Assembly: GCA_947306605.1 (NCBI GenBank)
Contig: CAMZHB010000096.1
Location: 1 to 6,679, forward strand
Origin: an uncultured Prevotellaceae bacterium
GTDB taxonomy: Bacteria; Bacteroidota; Bacteroidia; Bacteroidales; Bacteroidaceae
DNA length: 6,679 bases
Direction of reading: 5' to 3'
The notes under the pieces are model-generated. The model saw nothing but the letters and a program-made list of their open reading frames with translations, was not told where the DNA came from and did not search any database. The translations under genes were made by a program, and so were the position numbers. Shown here in pieces: positions 1-6,432 of the stretch; position 1 is the first letter of the stretch; each line of letters starts with the position of its first letter.

Positions 1-376
1 TAATCAAGTTCTCCACCTGTTTCTCATCCATTAAGAAGTCGGCAAGCTTCACATCACAAAGCACTGGACAGAGCCCTGCCCGCGTGATGGCCTCAATCGA
101 GGCAATAAACGTATGCGCCGGAACGATGACTTCGTCACTGTCGGCCCAACCGCAGAGTTGTTTGTATGCAGACAGTATCAATGTCAAGGCATCAAGGCCA
201 TTTGCCACTCCTACAACGTACTTGGCACTGCAGAACACCGCAAATTCGCTTTCAAAAGCGGCCGTTTCTTCGCCCAACAGGTAACGCCCGGAATGGAGTG
301 TGCGAGCCAGTCGTTGCTCCACTTCTTTCATGTAGGCCAAATTGACCTGATGCAAGTCCAGATATTTTATTTCCAT
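1..376 (-). CDS. DegT/DnrJ/EryC1/StrS-family sugar aminotransferase, N-terminal part (cut by window edge)
   Basis: This is the first 125 residues of a PLP-dependent aminotransferase that would convert a keto-sugar nucleotide to an amino sugar in the cytoplasm. I translated it by hand from the ATG at 376-374. The protein starts MEIKYLDLHQVN and continues with SGRYLLGEE, then VGVANGLDAL (the family's N-terminal cofactor/substrate loop) and DEVIVPAHTFIAS, all diagnostic for this fold. The catalytic PLP lysine lies further on, outside the window. The start codon is 7 bases after the stop of the upstream acyltransferase and is preceded by GGAG, so the two are in one operon. With an FdtA-like ketoisomerase at the head of the operon, the likely role is FdtB-like, making dTDP-3-amino-3,6-dideoxyhexose. 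That substrate assignment is inference; the family call is firm. No internal stop is present in the visible part. Confidence 0.9.
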   Translation of the reverse strand, partial: MEIKYLDLHQVNLAYMKEVEQRLARTLHSGRYLLGEETAAFESEFAVFCSAKYVVGVANGLDALTLILSAYKQLCGWADSDEVIVPAHTFIASIEAITRAGLCPVLCDVKLADFLMDEKQVENLI

Positions 377-383
377 ACTCCGG

Positions 384-1334
384 TCACAACTCTATTTCAT
401 ATTCATCATAACATACACCGCGCCCTCCGAAACCTTCTTTTTGGAATGTCAGGCCTTCGTTGAGCACTGCCCCGCCCTGCTCCGTCGATATTCCGAAATC
501 AAAATACCGACAGAAAGGAAAACGGTCTCTTGTATTCAGTTCCGTCAACAGTAAATCCAGCGCGCCACATCCACATCCCTCATCGCCCGAAGCAATATAT
601 TGCAAATGGGCCACACGTGCCGTCACATACACCACACATCCGGCCAGTACCGTGCCGTCGCGTTTTACCGTGAACAGACGTATTGCCTCGGGAAAACGAG
701 AGCGCAACAACAGTATTTCAGCCAGCGAATGCACGGGAACACGTCCGTGGCGCTCGGTCAGAACGGCAGTTAAAACATTCCAGAAAGCCTCCCAATCACT
801 TTCTGCCGAAACTTCCTCTACAGTCAATCCGGCTTTCAGAGCCTTCGTGTGGCCTCGGCGGCGCAGGGTGGTCACCTTGCCCGTCCCTATCTCCATCGCC
901 TGCGACACACTGCGGCCTGTCAGTCGTCCGCCCAAACGAAAAACAGCATACAGGTCTTCCTCGGCCAATGTCGTATGGTAGATGTGGGGTACGGGCTTAT
1001 ACACAAACCGGCGGCAGTCCGTCATGCGGCGCAGCCAATCGGTCATTCCGGTCATCATCTCAAGCACTTCGGCAGCCCCCACGTTGTCAGGCGTCAGCAA
1101 GCCGCCGTAGGTCAGGCCGCCGTGCGATGTTAGCACACCGTCGGCCAATGTGGCCGGCAACACACCTCTCACGCAGTCGTGTTTCCCGTCGATAAACAGC
1201 AGTGAACAGTCCATAAAACGGTCGGCATGGTAGTCCATGTAATTCCGCAAGTGCAAAAACGTGCCTTGGCGTGACATTCTCACCGCCGCATCCCACCTGC
1301 CGGCGTCATCAGGGCTGTAACGTACTATCTGCAT
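384..1334 (-). CDS. FemAB/GNAT-like N-acyltransferase in a sugar-nucleotide operon
   Basis: This is a 316-residue soluble protein with no signal peptide or membrane segment. It resembles the Bacteroidetes GNAT/FemAB-like family (Acetyltransf_6 type) found in polysaccharide loci. Segments that look like the family are GTFLHLRNYMDYHADRF near residue 24, a GVLPA strand near residue 57, HGGLTYGGLL near residue 71, and a C-terminal half with LFTVKRDGTVLAGCVVYV and YFDFGISTEQGG. The likely job is transfer of an acyl group, perhaps to the amino sugar made by the neighbouring aminotransferase; the true acceptor cannot be read from sequence. The ATG at 1334 overlaps the last 10 bases of the ketoisomerase frame, and GGGAG lies 6 bases upstream inside that gene, so translation is probably coupled. 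It is not the hexapeptide-repeat FdtC acetyltransferase of the classical pathway. The frame is intact and ends in TGA. Confidence 0.8.
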   Translation of the reverse strand: MQIVRYSPDDAGRWDAAVRMSRQGTFLHLRNYMDYHADRFMDCSLLFIDGKHDCVRGVLPATLADGVLTSHGGLTYGGLLTPDNVGAAEVLEMMTGMTDWLRRMTDCRRFVYKPVPHIYHTTLAEEDLYAVFRLGGRLTGRSVSQAMEIGTGKVTTLRRRGHTKALKAGLTVEEVSAESDWEAFWNVLTAVLTERHGRVPVHSLAEILLLRSRFPEAIRLFTVKRDGTVLAGCVVYVTARVAHLQYIASGDEGCGCGALDLLLTELNTRDRFPFCRYFDFGISTEQGGAVLNEGLTFQKEGFGGRGVCYDEYEIEL

Positions 1335-1759
1335 CCCATCTCCCTTTCAAAACTTTCGTAATCGTTGATGTATCCTGCCTCATCGTACGCTCCGGAAGCC
1401 AGCACCACACAGGCAGTGCCCGGTAAAAAATCATGAAGCCGGCACCACACGCCCGCAGGAATCACAATGCCTTCATCAGCACGTCTCATCCGGAACGTAC
1501 GTTTCTACTGAACGTCGTCCACATCGATGTAAAAGCCGCCGCTTACGGCAAAGACCGACTCATGACACGTACGATGGGCGTGACCTCCCCTTTCCTCGCC
1601 TTCAGGTACGTCGGTAATCCAGAAAACGCGCCCTACAGCAAAGGGAATGTCGCTTAATATTTCGGCAACACACAATGTGCCACGCACGTCATCGTGACGC
1701 GCCAGCTTTATCAACCCACATTCAGGTCCGTTGTTGCTTATCATTTTTCTCAAAGCCAT
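1325..1759 (-). pseudogene. fdtA: FdtA/WxcM-like dTDP-sugar 3,4-ketoisomerase interrupted by an in-frame TAG
   Basis: FdtA enzymes are small cupins that isomerise dTDP-4-keto-6-deoxyglucose to the 3-keto sugar, the substrate for a 3-aminotransferase. The first 84 codons carry the family signature: DVRGTL near residue 24, VFWITDVPEGEERGGHAHR with the conserved His pair at 60 and 62, then FAVSGGFYIDVDD. Codon 85 (1507-1505) is TAG. Reading on in the same frame gives another 59 family-like residues, including GIVIPAGVW, CVVLASGAYDE and YINDYESF, ending at TAG 1327-1325. The whole frame would be 144 residues, the normal family size. There is no frameshift, only the one stop. Stopping at 84 would remove half of the cupin barrel and should abolish activity, unless TAG is read through. 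The limits given run from the first ATG (1759). The ATG at 1744 (MISNNGPECGLIKLARH) fits the family N-terminus better and is probably the real start. Confidence 0.88.
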
Positions 1760-1767
1760 TTATTCTG

Positions 1768-1796
1768 CAAAGATAATAATTCCGTCACAAAGCAAA
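1768..1796 (-). promoter_or_regulatory. Bacteroidetes-type promoter of the fdtA operon
   Basis: On the minus strand the -7 element TATCTTTG (1775-1768) matches TAnnTTTG exactly. A TTTG at 1796-1793, 17 bases upstream, can serve as the -33 element, and a second TTTG lies at 1791-1788. The box ends 8 bases before the ATG at 1759, so the transcript would begin almost at that codon. This favours initiation at the in-frame ATG 1744. The -7 match is clear; the -33 spacing is somewhat short. Confidence 0.65.
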
Positions 1797-1895
1797 GGCC
1801 GCAACAGCATTATCTTTTCAGCCTCCACAAGAACGACTGTCCGTGTCGCACTACACGCGACGTATATACTCCAAACGGAAACGGACTTCGTTTAT

Positions 1896-1947
1896 TCTAT
1901 ATCTGACATATTTTTTTCTAAGTCCGATATAGATTTTTCTATATCGC
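1896..1947. repeat. Three mutually complementary arms forming alternative hairpins
   Basis: Arm A (1896-1907, TCTATATCTGAC) is complementary to arm B (1922-1933, GTCCGATATAGA) at 11 of 12 positions, with a 14-base loop. Arm B is also complementary to arm C: 1925-1933 pairs perfectly over 9 bp with 1938-1946, across a TTTT loop. B cannot pair with A and C at once. The element sits about 120 bases upstream of the fdtA promoter and 310 bases upstream of the nrdD promoter, so it could be a pair of DNA operators or, if transcribed, a switchable RNA structure. Confidence 0.6.
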
Positions 1948-2139
1948 AGTTCGTTTTTCACAAAATGCTTTGCACAGCACACAACCGGCACGCTGTGATT
2001 TTCAGACACCATTCGGAAGCCTCAATGAGGGTCAAAAAACACCGTTCAAAACATTTTTCAGCCGACATGTCAAGAGTAAGACCAAAGTTGTCCAAGTTCA
2101 CAAAAACTTCATACCATATCGTCGCCTGAAATTACTTTT

Positions 2140-2214
2140 TGGAAAACTTTTTGCCCTAGCTAAAATTTTATTATACTGATTTACTGCGTTTTAAAAAATT
2201 AAATGGAAAACTTT
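2140..2214 (+). repeat. Spaced 11-bp direct repeat upstream of nrdD
   Basis: TGGAAAACTTT occurs at 2140-2150 and again at 2204-2214. The copies are 64 bases apart, close to six helical turns, and the second ends about 45 bases before the nrdD -7 box. Same-face spacing upstream of a promoter would suit a regulator. However, the region is A/T-rich and two copies of an A/T-rich 11-mer could arise by chance. It does not look like the NrdR box. Confidence 0.35.
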
Positions 2215-2236
2215 GAAAAAATTCCGCTGTATTTTC

Positions 2237-2267
2237 TTGCCCAATTTGGAGAACTATCGTACTTTTG
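2237..2267 (+). promoter_or_regulatory. Bacteroidetes-type promoter of nrdD
   Basis: TACTTTTG at 2260-2267 matches the TAnnTTTG -7 element, with TTG at 2237-2239 twenty bases upstream as a weak -33 element. Transcription should start near 2272-2276, leaving a leader of roughly 95 bases before the nrdD ATG at 2370. The bases just before that ATG are TAATAATA-type repeats with no Shine-Dalgarno, a common arrangement in this phylum. Confidence 0.6.
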
Positions 2268-2369
2268 CATCTGCGCTGAAATGTTCATTCCAAAATATTT
2301 TTTGGTATGGACATGGCGTTTTTTGGCACGATAACTCAATGCGACTATACTAATAATAAAATAATAATA

Positions 2370-4475
2370 ATGAGCACATCCATTTCAATCGTCAAAAGAG
2401 ACGGCAAGCGGGAACAGTTCTCGCTGGAAAAGATTAAGAATGCCATCCGCAAGGCATTCCTTTCGGTAAGCAGTTTTGCAAGTGAAGAAGACCTGACTAA
2501 CATTCTGTCACGCGTGACTATTCAGAACGGAATGTCAGTTGAGGAAATCCAAAACCAAGTGGAAATTTCGCTGATGGCCGAACGCTACTTCAAGGTAGCA
2601 AAGTCATACATGCTTTATCGTCAAAAGCACATGGAAGACCGCGAAACGCGCGACCACCTGCAGTTTCTCATCGACTATTGTTCGGCCGAAAACGCCGCCA
2701 CGGGCAGTAAGTTCGACGCCAACGCCAATGTGGAGAACAAGAACATTGCCACACTGATTGGCGAGTTGCCCAAAAAGACGTTCATCCGGTTGAACCGCCG
2801 GCTCCTGACAGATCGAATCAAAGAGATGTATGGAAATGAATTAGCCGAGAAGTATTTGGATTTGCTCAACCGCCACTTCATATATAAGAACGACGAAACT
2901 AATCTGGCCAACTACTGCGCCAGTATTACGATGTACCCCTGGCTGCTTGAAGGAACTGTTCCTATTGGAGGCAACTCCACGAAACCGACAAACTTGAAGT
3001 CATTCTGCGGCGGATTCGTGAACATGGTATTTATCGTATCAAGCATGCTGAGCGGTGCATGCGCCACACCGGAATTCTTGATGTACATGAACTATTTCAT
3101 TGGCAAAGAATATGGCACCGATTATTGGCAACGCGCCGACGAAGTGGTAGATTTGTCAAACAGAAAACGTTCCATTGACAAAGTTATCACCGACTGCTTC
3201 GAACAGATAGTCTACAGTATCAACCAACCAACGGGAGCCCGTAACTTCCAAGCCGTATTTTGGAACATCGCATATTATGATAAATATTACTTTGAAAGCC
3301 TCTTCGGCGAATTCTTCTTCCCTGATGGTTCAAAACCAGACTGGAACGGACTCGACTGGCTGCAGCGTCGTTTCATGAAATGGTTCAATCAAGAGCGCAC
3401 AAAGACGTTGCTCACTTTCCCGGTAGAGACTATGGCACTGCTATGTGAGGACGGCGACGTGAAAGATAAGGCTTACGGCGATTTTACCGCCGAAATGTAC
3501 AGCGAAGGTCACTCGTTCTTCACTTACATGAGCGACAACGCCGACTCGCTGAGCAGTTGCTGCCGTTTGCGTAACGAAATTCAGGACAACGGTTTCAGCT
3601 ATACGCTCGGTGCAGGTGGAGTTTCGACAGGTTCGAAAAGTGTACTGACCATAAATCTCAACCGTTGCATTCAAGAAGCTGCCCGCCAGGGACAGTTCTA
3701 CCTATATTATTTGGAAGACATCGTAGATCTTGTGCACAAAGTGCAGACTGCGTACAACGAAAACCTGAAGAACTTGGCCAAGCGCGGCATGTTGCCCCTC
3801 TTTGACGCAGGTTACATCAATATTAAGCGGCAGTACCTCACCATCGGCGTCAATGGTTTGGTGGAAGCAGCCGAATTCCTGGGCATCCCCATCACAGACA
3901 ATCCGCAGTACACGGAATTCGTACAGGGCGTATTGGGACTCATTGAGAAGTACAACAAGAAATACCGCACCAATGACCTGATGTTCAACTGCGAAATGAT
4001 ACCTGCCGAAAATGTAGGTGTGAAACACGCCAAGTGGGACCGCGAAGACGGCTACCAAGTGCCCCGTGACTGCTACAATAGTTATTTCTATGTGGTAGAA
4101 GACCGCAGCCTGAACCTCATTGACAAGTTCCGTCTGCACGGCAAGAAGTACATCGAGCACCTCACTGGCGGTTCTGCTCTCCACGCTAATCTGGAAGAGC
4201 ACCTCTCCAAGACACAATACCGCCAGTTACTCCGGGTTGCCGCAGTGGAAGGTTGCAATTACTTTACCTTTAACATACCCAACACCATCTGTAACGATTG
4301 CGGACACATCGACAAGCGGTATCTGAAGGAATGTCCCCACTGTCACTCGAAGAATGTGGACTACATGACCCGCATCATCGGCTACATGAAGCGTGTGAGC
4401 AACTTCTCGCTGCCCCGTCAGAAGGAGGCTGCACGACGCTTCTACATCAACGCCACAGAGGAAATCAAAGCTTGA
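2370..4475 (+). CDS. nrdD: Anaerobic (class III) ribonucleoside-triphosphate reductase, large subunit
   Basis: NrdD reduces ribonucleoside triphosphates to deoxy forms without oxygen, using a glycyl radical installed by NrdG. The 701-residue protein begins with an ATP-cone allosteric domain (about residues 4-92, SISIVKRDGKREQF to QKHMEDRE). The catalytic barrel follows. Candidate active-site cysteines are C213 (SFCGGF) and the C397-C398 pair (SLSSCCRLRNE). The C-terminus carries a Cys4 zinc site (C641, C644, C655, C658) and the glycyl-radical motif RIIGY with Gly671. All key elements are present. The open frame extends 21 codons upstream to an ATG at 2307, but that extension (MDMAFFGTITQ...) is unlike the family, whose ATP-cone begins right after ATG 2370, so 2370 is preferred. 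A strong terminator follows, separating it from nrdG downstream. It is probably needed for DNA synthesis in this presumed anaerobe. Confidence 0.97.
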   Translation: MSTSISIVKRDGKREQFSLEKIKNAIRKAFLSVSSFASEEDLTNILSRVTIQNGMSVEEIQNQVEISLMAERYFKVAKSYMLYRQKHMEDRETRDHLQFLIDYCSAENAATGSKFDANANVENKNIATLIGELPKKTFIRLNRRLLTDRIKEMYGNELAEKYLDLLNRHFIYKNDETNLANYCASITMYPWLLEGTVPIGGNSTKPTNLKSFCGGFVNMVFIVSSMLSGACATPEFLMYMNYFIGKEYGTDYWQRADEVVDLSNRKRSIDKVITDCFEQIVYSINQPTGARNFQAVFWNIAYYDKYYFESLFGEFFFPDGSKPDWNGLDWLQRRFMKWFNQERTKTLLTFPVETMALLCEDGDVKDKAYGDFTAEMYSEGHSFFTYMSDNADSLSSCCRLRNEIQDNGFSYTLGAGGVSTGSKSVLTINLNRCIQEAARQGQFYLYYLEDIVDLVHKVQTAYNENLKNLAKRGMLPLFDAGYINIKRQYLTIGVNGLVEAAEFLGIPITDNPQYTEFVQGVLGLIEKYNKKYRTNDLMFNCEMIPAENVGVKHAKWDREDGYQVPRDCYNSYFYVVEDRSLNLIDKFRLHGKKYIEHLTGGSALHANLEEHLSKTQYRQLLRVAAVEGCNYFTFNIPNTICNDCGHIDKRYLKECPHCHSKNVDYMTRIIGYMKRVSNFSLPRQKEAARRFYINATEEIKA

Positions 4476-4498
4476 CCGGGCAAAAGCCGACATAGGAT

Positions 4499-4545
4499 AA
4501 ACGAAGACGGAGATAGTTCGCACTAAATCCGTTTTCGTTTTTTTT
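4499..4545 (+). terminator. Rho-independent terminator after nrdD
   Basis: The left arm 4499-4511 (AAACGAAGACGGA) pairs with the right arm 4528-4540 (TCCGTTTTCGTTT) along 13 positions, with one G:U pair and a 16-base loop. A run of eight T covers 4538-4545. It begins 23 bases after the nrdD stop. It should end most nrdD transcripts before nrdG, so the activase is expressed either by readthrough or from a start within 4546-4603, where I see no clear TAnnTTTG box. Confidence 0.8.
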
Positions 4546-4603
4546 CGACAGACGGCGGCTCAACCGAATGAACATCTTTTAGCGTTATACATCAAAAAAC
4601 ATT

Positions 4604-5080
4604 ATGCTGAAATTCTATAACTACGACATCGTGTTCCAGGAAGTGCCCGACGAGGTGACTTTGGCGCTCAACATCACAGGGTGCCCGAATCACTGCCCGG
4701 GTTGTCACAGCATGCACCTGTGGAAAGACGAAGGCATCGACATGACGGAAGAAACGCTCCGCAAGGTCATCAGTCCCTATCTGAAGAGCGTTACCTGCGT
4801 AGGACTCATGGGGGGCGACCAAGACCCGGATGAGATACAGCATCTGGCCCATTGGCTGAGGCAAACTTTTTCCACACTGAAGATAGCATGGTACAGCGGA
4901 AAGGAAACACTACCCGATGGTTTCGACATACACTGTGTAGACTACATCAAACTGGGACCATGGATAGCAAGTCGGGGTACGCTGAAAGATCCCAACACTA
5001 ACCAACGGCTCTATCGCGTCACGAAGAACGGTATGGAAGACATTACCGCACGTTTCCGCAGTCCGTTTGCTTCTGAATAA
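4604..5080 (+). CDS. nrdG: Anaerobic ribonucleotide reductase activating protein (radical SAM)
   Basis: NrdG is the small radical-SAM enzyme that abstracts hydrogen from the C-terminal glycine of NrdD to create its radical. The 158-residue length matches the family (the E. coli protein is similar in size). The iron-sulfur motif CxxxCxxC is present as C27-PNH-C31-PG-C34 in ITGCPNHCPGCHS, followed by the SAM-binding GGD near residue 70 (GLMGGDQDP) in place of the usual GGE. The C-terminal part, DYIKLGPWIASRGTL...NQRLYRV, is also typical. It lies 128 bases after nrdD, its obligate partner, but beyond a terminator. The stop codon is TAA, and the thyA promoter begins inside its 3' end. No missing residue or frame damage was seen. 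Confidence 0.95.
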   Translation: MLKFYNYDIVFQEVPDEVTLALNITGCPNHCPGCHSMHLWKDEGIDMTEETLRKVISPYLKSVTCVGLMGGDQDPDEIQHLAHWLRQTFSTLKIAWYSGKETLPDGFDIHCVDYIKLGPWIASRGTLKDPNTNQRLYRVTKNGMEDITARFRSPFASE

Positions 5081-5101
5081 AAAATAATTTTCGTACCTTT
5101 G
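5066..5101 (+). promoter_or_regulatory. Bacteroidetes-type promoter of the thyA-folA genes
   Basis: TACCTTTG at 5094-5101 matches the TAnnTTTG -7 element exactly. TTTG at 5066-5069, inside the end of nrdG, may be the -33 element, although the 24-base spacer is longer than usual. Transcription would start near 5106-5110, giving a leader of about 15-20 bases before the thyA ATG. Confidence 0.65.
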
Positions 5102-5124
5102 TACACTGTATAGACAGAACCGCA

Positions 5125-5919
5125 ATGAAACAATATCTTGACCTTTGCCGGCGCATCATGTCGGAAGGTGTGGACAAGAAAGACCGTACTGGAACAGGCA
5201 CACGCAGTATCTTTGGGCACCAGATGCGCTTTGATTTGAGTGACGGTTTTCCTCTGCTCACGACAAAAAAACTTCATCTGAAATCCATCATTTATGAACT
5301 GCTCTGGTTCCTGCGTGGTGACACCAATGCCCAATGGTTGCAGGAGCGTGGCGTACGTATCTGGAACGAATGGGCAGATGCGGACGGCAATCTGGGACAC
5401 ATCTACGGTTACCAATGGCGTAGTTGGCCCGACTACAAAGGTGGAACCATTGACCAGATAAGCGAAGCCGTGGAGATGATAAAAACGACGCCCGACTCGC
5501 GGCGCATCATTGTGAATGCGTGGAACGTAGGTGACTTGGAAAATATGAACTTGCCTCCGTGCCACATGTTCTTCCAGTTCTACGTGGCTGATGGGCGCTT
5601 AAGCCTGCAGATGTACCAGCGTAGTGCAGACACGTTCCTGGGCGTTCCGTTCAACATTGCATCGTATGCCCTGTTGTTGCTGATGATGGCACAGGTCACA
5701 GGACTGAAACCCGGTGAATTCATCCATACTACAGGCGACACGCACATCTATACGAACCACTTCGAACAAGTGAAACTGCAACTCACACGTGAACCACGCC
5801 CACTGCCCATTATGAAACTCAATCCCGAAGTGAAGAGCATCTTTGATTTCAACTACGAAGACTTTACATTGGAGGGCTACGACCCCTGGCCCCACATTGC
5901 GGGTAAAGTGTCGGTTTAA
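5125..5919 (+). CDS. thyA: Thymidylate synthase
   Basis: ThyA methylates dUMP to dTMP using 5,10-methylene-tetrahydrofolate and releases dihydrofolate. The protein is 264 residues, the same length as the E. coli enzyme, and residue numbering coincides. Arg21 lies in DRTGTGT, Arg126-Arg127 (phosphate binding from the partner subunit) in SRRIIV, the nucleophile Cys146 in LPPCHMFFQF, and the substrate-binding stretch is RSADTFLGVPFNIASYALL. HTTGDTHIYTNH supplies the later nucleotide contacts. All catalytic residues are intact. It has its own promoter just upstream. Its stop is 18 bases before the folA ATG, so the two are very likely cotranscribed; ThyA consumes reduced folate and DHFR regenerates it. 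Confidence 0.98.
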   Translation: MKQYLDLCRRIMSEGVDKKDRTGTGTRSIFGHQMRFDLSDGFPLLTTKKLHLKSIIYELLWFLRGDTNAQWLQERGVRIWNEWADADGNLGHIYGYQWRSWPDYKGGTIDQISEAVEMIKTTPDSRRIIVNAWNVGDLENMNLPPCHMFFQFYVADGRLSLQMYQRSADTFLGVPFNIASYALLLLMMAQVTGLKPGEFIHTTGDTHIYTNHFEQVKLQLTREPRPLPIMKLNPEVKSIFDFNYEDFTLEGYDPWPHIAGKVSV

Positions 5920-5937
5920 CTTCAGAAATAGAACGCT

Positions 5938-6432
5938 ATGCCAAGGATTTCAATTATTGTGGCCGTGGCCAAAAACGGTGCCATCGGTTACGAGAACCGG
6001 TTGCTCTACCGTTAGCGGGCCGACATGAAACGTTTCAAGGCTTTGACTACGGGCCATACAGTCTTGATGGGGCGGAAAACGTTTGAATCGTTGCCTAAGG
6101 GGGCATTACCCAATCGTCGCAACGTGGTGCTGACGCGCAGCCGCAAGAAGTTTGAGGGTACAGAGGTTTTCGCCTCCATGGAAACGGCCCTGAAACACTG
6201 CGAGGCTGATGAGGAAGTTTTTGTCATCGGCGGGAGCAGCGTCTATAACGAAGCGTTGCCTTTGGCAAACCGTCTGTATCTTACAGAAGTGGACGACGTG
6301 CCGGAAAAGGCGGACACGTATTTTCCCGAGTATGACAAGAAGGACTGGCATGAGACCTTGCGTGAGAGTTTTCCCGCAGATGCCGACAACGAACGCCCTT
6401 ACTCTTTTGTGACTCTTGAAAGAATACGCTAG
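5938..6432 (+). pseudogene. folA: Dihydrofolate reductase interrupted by an in-frame TAG at codon 26
   Basis: DHFR reduces dihydrofolate to tetrahydrofolate with NADPH and normally recycles the product of ThyA. The frame starts MPRISIIVAVAKNGAIGYEN, a normal DHFR N-terminus, then reaches LLYR and TAG (6013-6015). It continues in the same frame for 138 more residues that look fully DHFR-like: ADMKRFKALTTGHTVLMGRKT, GALPNRRNVVLTR, EEVFVIGGSSVYNEALPLAN, YLTEVDD and PYSFVTLER. The total is 164 codons plus stop, the normal size. The TAG sits where E. coli has Leu24, three codons before the catalytic acid (Asp27 there, Asp29 here, intact). The next codon is Arg where E. coli has Pro25. Restart at ATG 6025 would lack the first strand and the catalytic Asp, so it is unlikely to be active. 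Either a recent nonsense mutation, a sequence error, or TAG readthrough explains it. Confidence 0.9.

Larger units (their letters stand above)
1797..2236. other. Divergent intergenic spacer without a convincing gene
   Basis: About 440 bases separate the fdtA promoter from the nrdD promoter. Short open frames exist on both strands, but none resembles a protein I recognise and none has a credible start context. The 1890-1950 part carries complementary arms described separately. At 1966-1979 there is an imperfect 14-bp palindrome (TGCTTTGCACAGCA, 12 of 14 symmetric). The 2130-2236 part is very A/T-rich. No tRNA-like or rRNA-like segment was seen. A small RNA or operator sites could lie here, but the sequence does not prove it. 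Confidence 0.6.

Noticed and set aside
683..1195. 170-codon plus-strand open frame opposite the acyltransferase
   Set aside because: Its composition is rich in Arg, Ser and Pro, typical of an antisense shadow of a GC-rich gene, and no motif is seen.
1505..1507. Pyrrolysine insertion as the explanation for the TAG codons
   Set aside because: Pyrrolysine is known mainly from methylamine methyltransferases of certain archaea and bacteria. Neither gene is of that type, and no pyl genes are in the window.
1925..1946. Hairpin as an ordinary intrinsic terminator
   Set aside because: The stem is A/T-rich, no gene ends next to it on either strand, and no T-run follows the 9-bp stem on the plus strand directly.
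1958..2104. Minus-strand open stretch of about 48 codons in the spacer (contains LDNFGLTLDMSAEKCFE)
   Set aside because: It has a fairly protein-like composition but no clear promoter, ribosome site or recognised homology. It may be a remnant, but I cannot support it as a gene.
1731..2129. 132-codon plus-strand open frame across the divergent spacer
   Set aside because: It starts inside the 5' end of fdtA in antisense, shows no family-like segments, and runs through the hairpin arms and A/T-rich DNA.
2307..2369. 21-codon N-terminal extension of nrdD from ATG 2307
   Set aside because: The residues do not resemble the family, and the ATP-cone begins directly after ATG 2370. The extension is simply open upstream frame within the leader.
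3702..4217. 171-codon open frame on the minus strand inside nrdD
   Set aside because: It is the antisense shadow of a strongly conserved gene. It has no recognisable domain or start context.
6025..6432. Independent 135-residue DHFR starting at ATG 6025
   Set aside because: This would lack the first strand, the cofactor-loop region and the catalytic Asp, all encoded upstream in the same frame. It is the 3' part of the interrupted folA.
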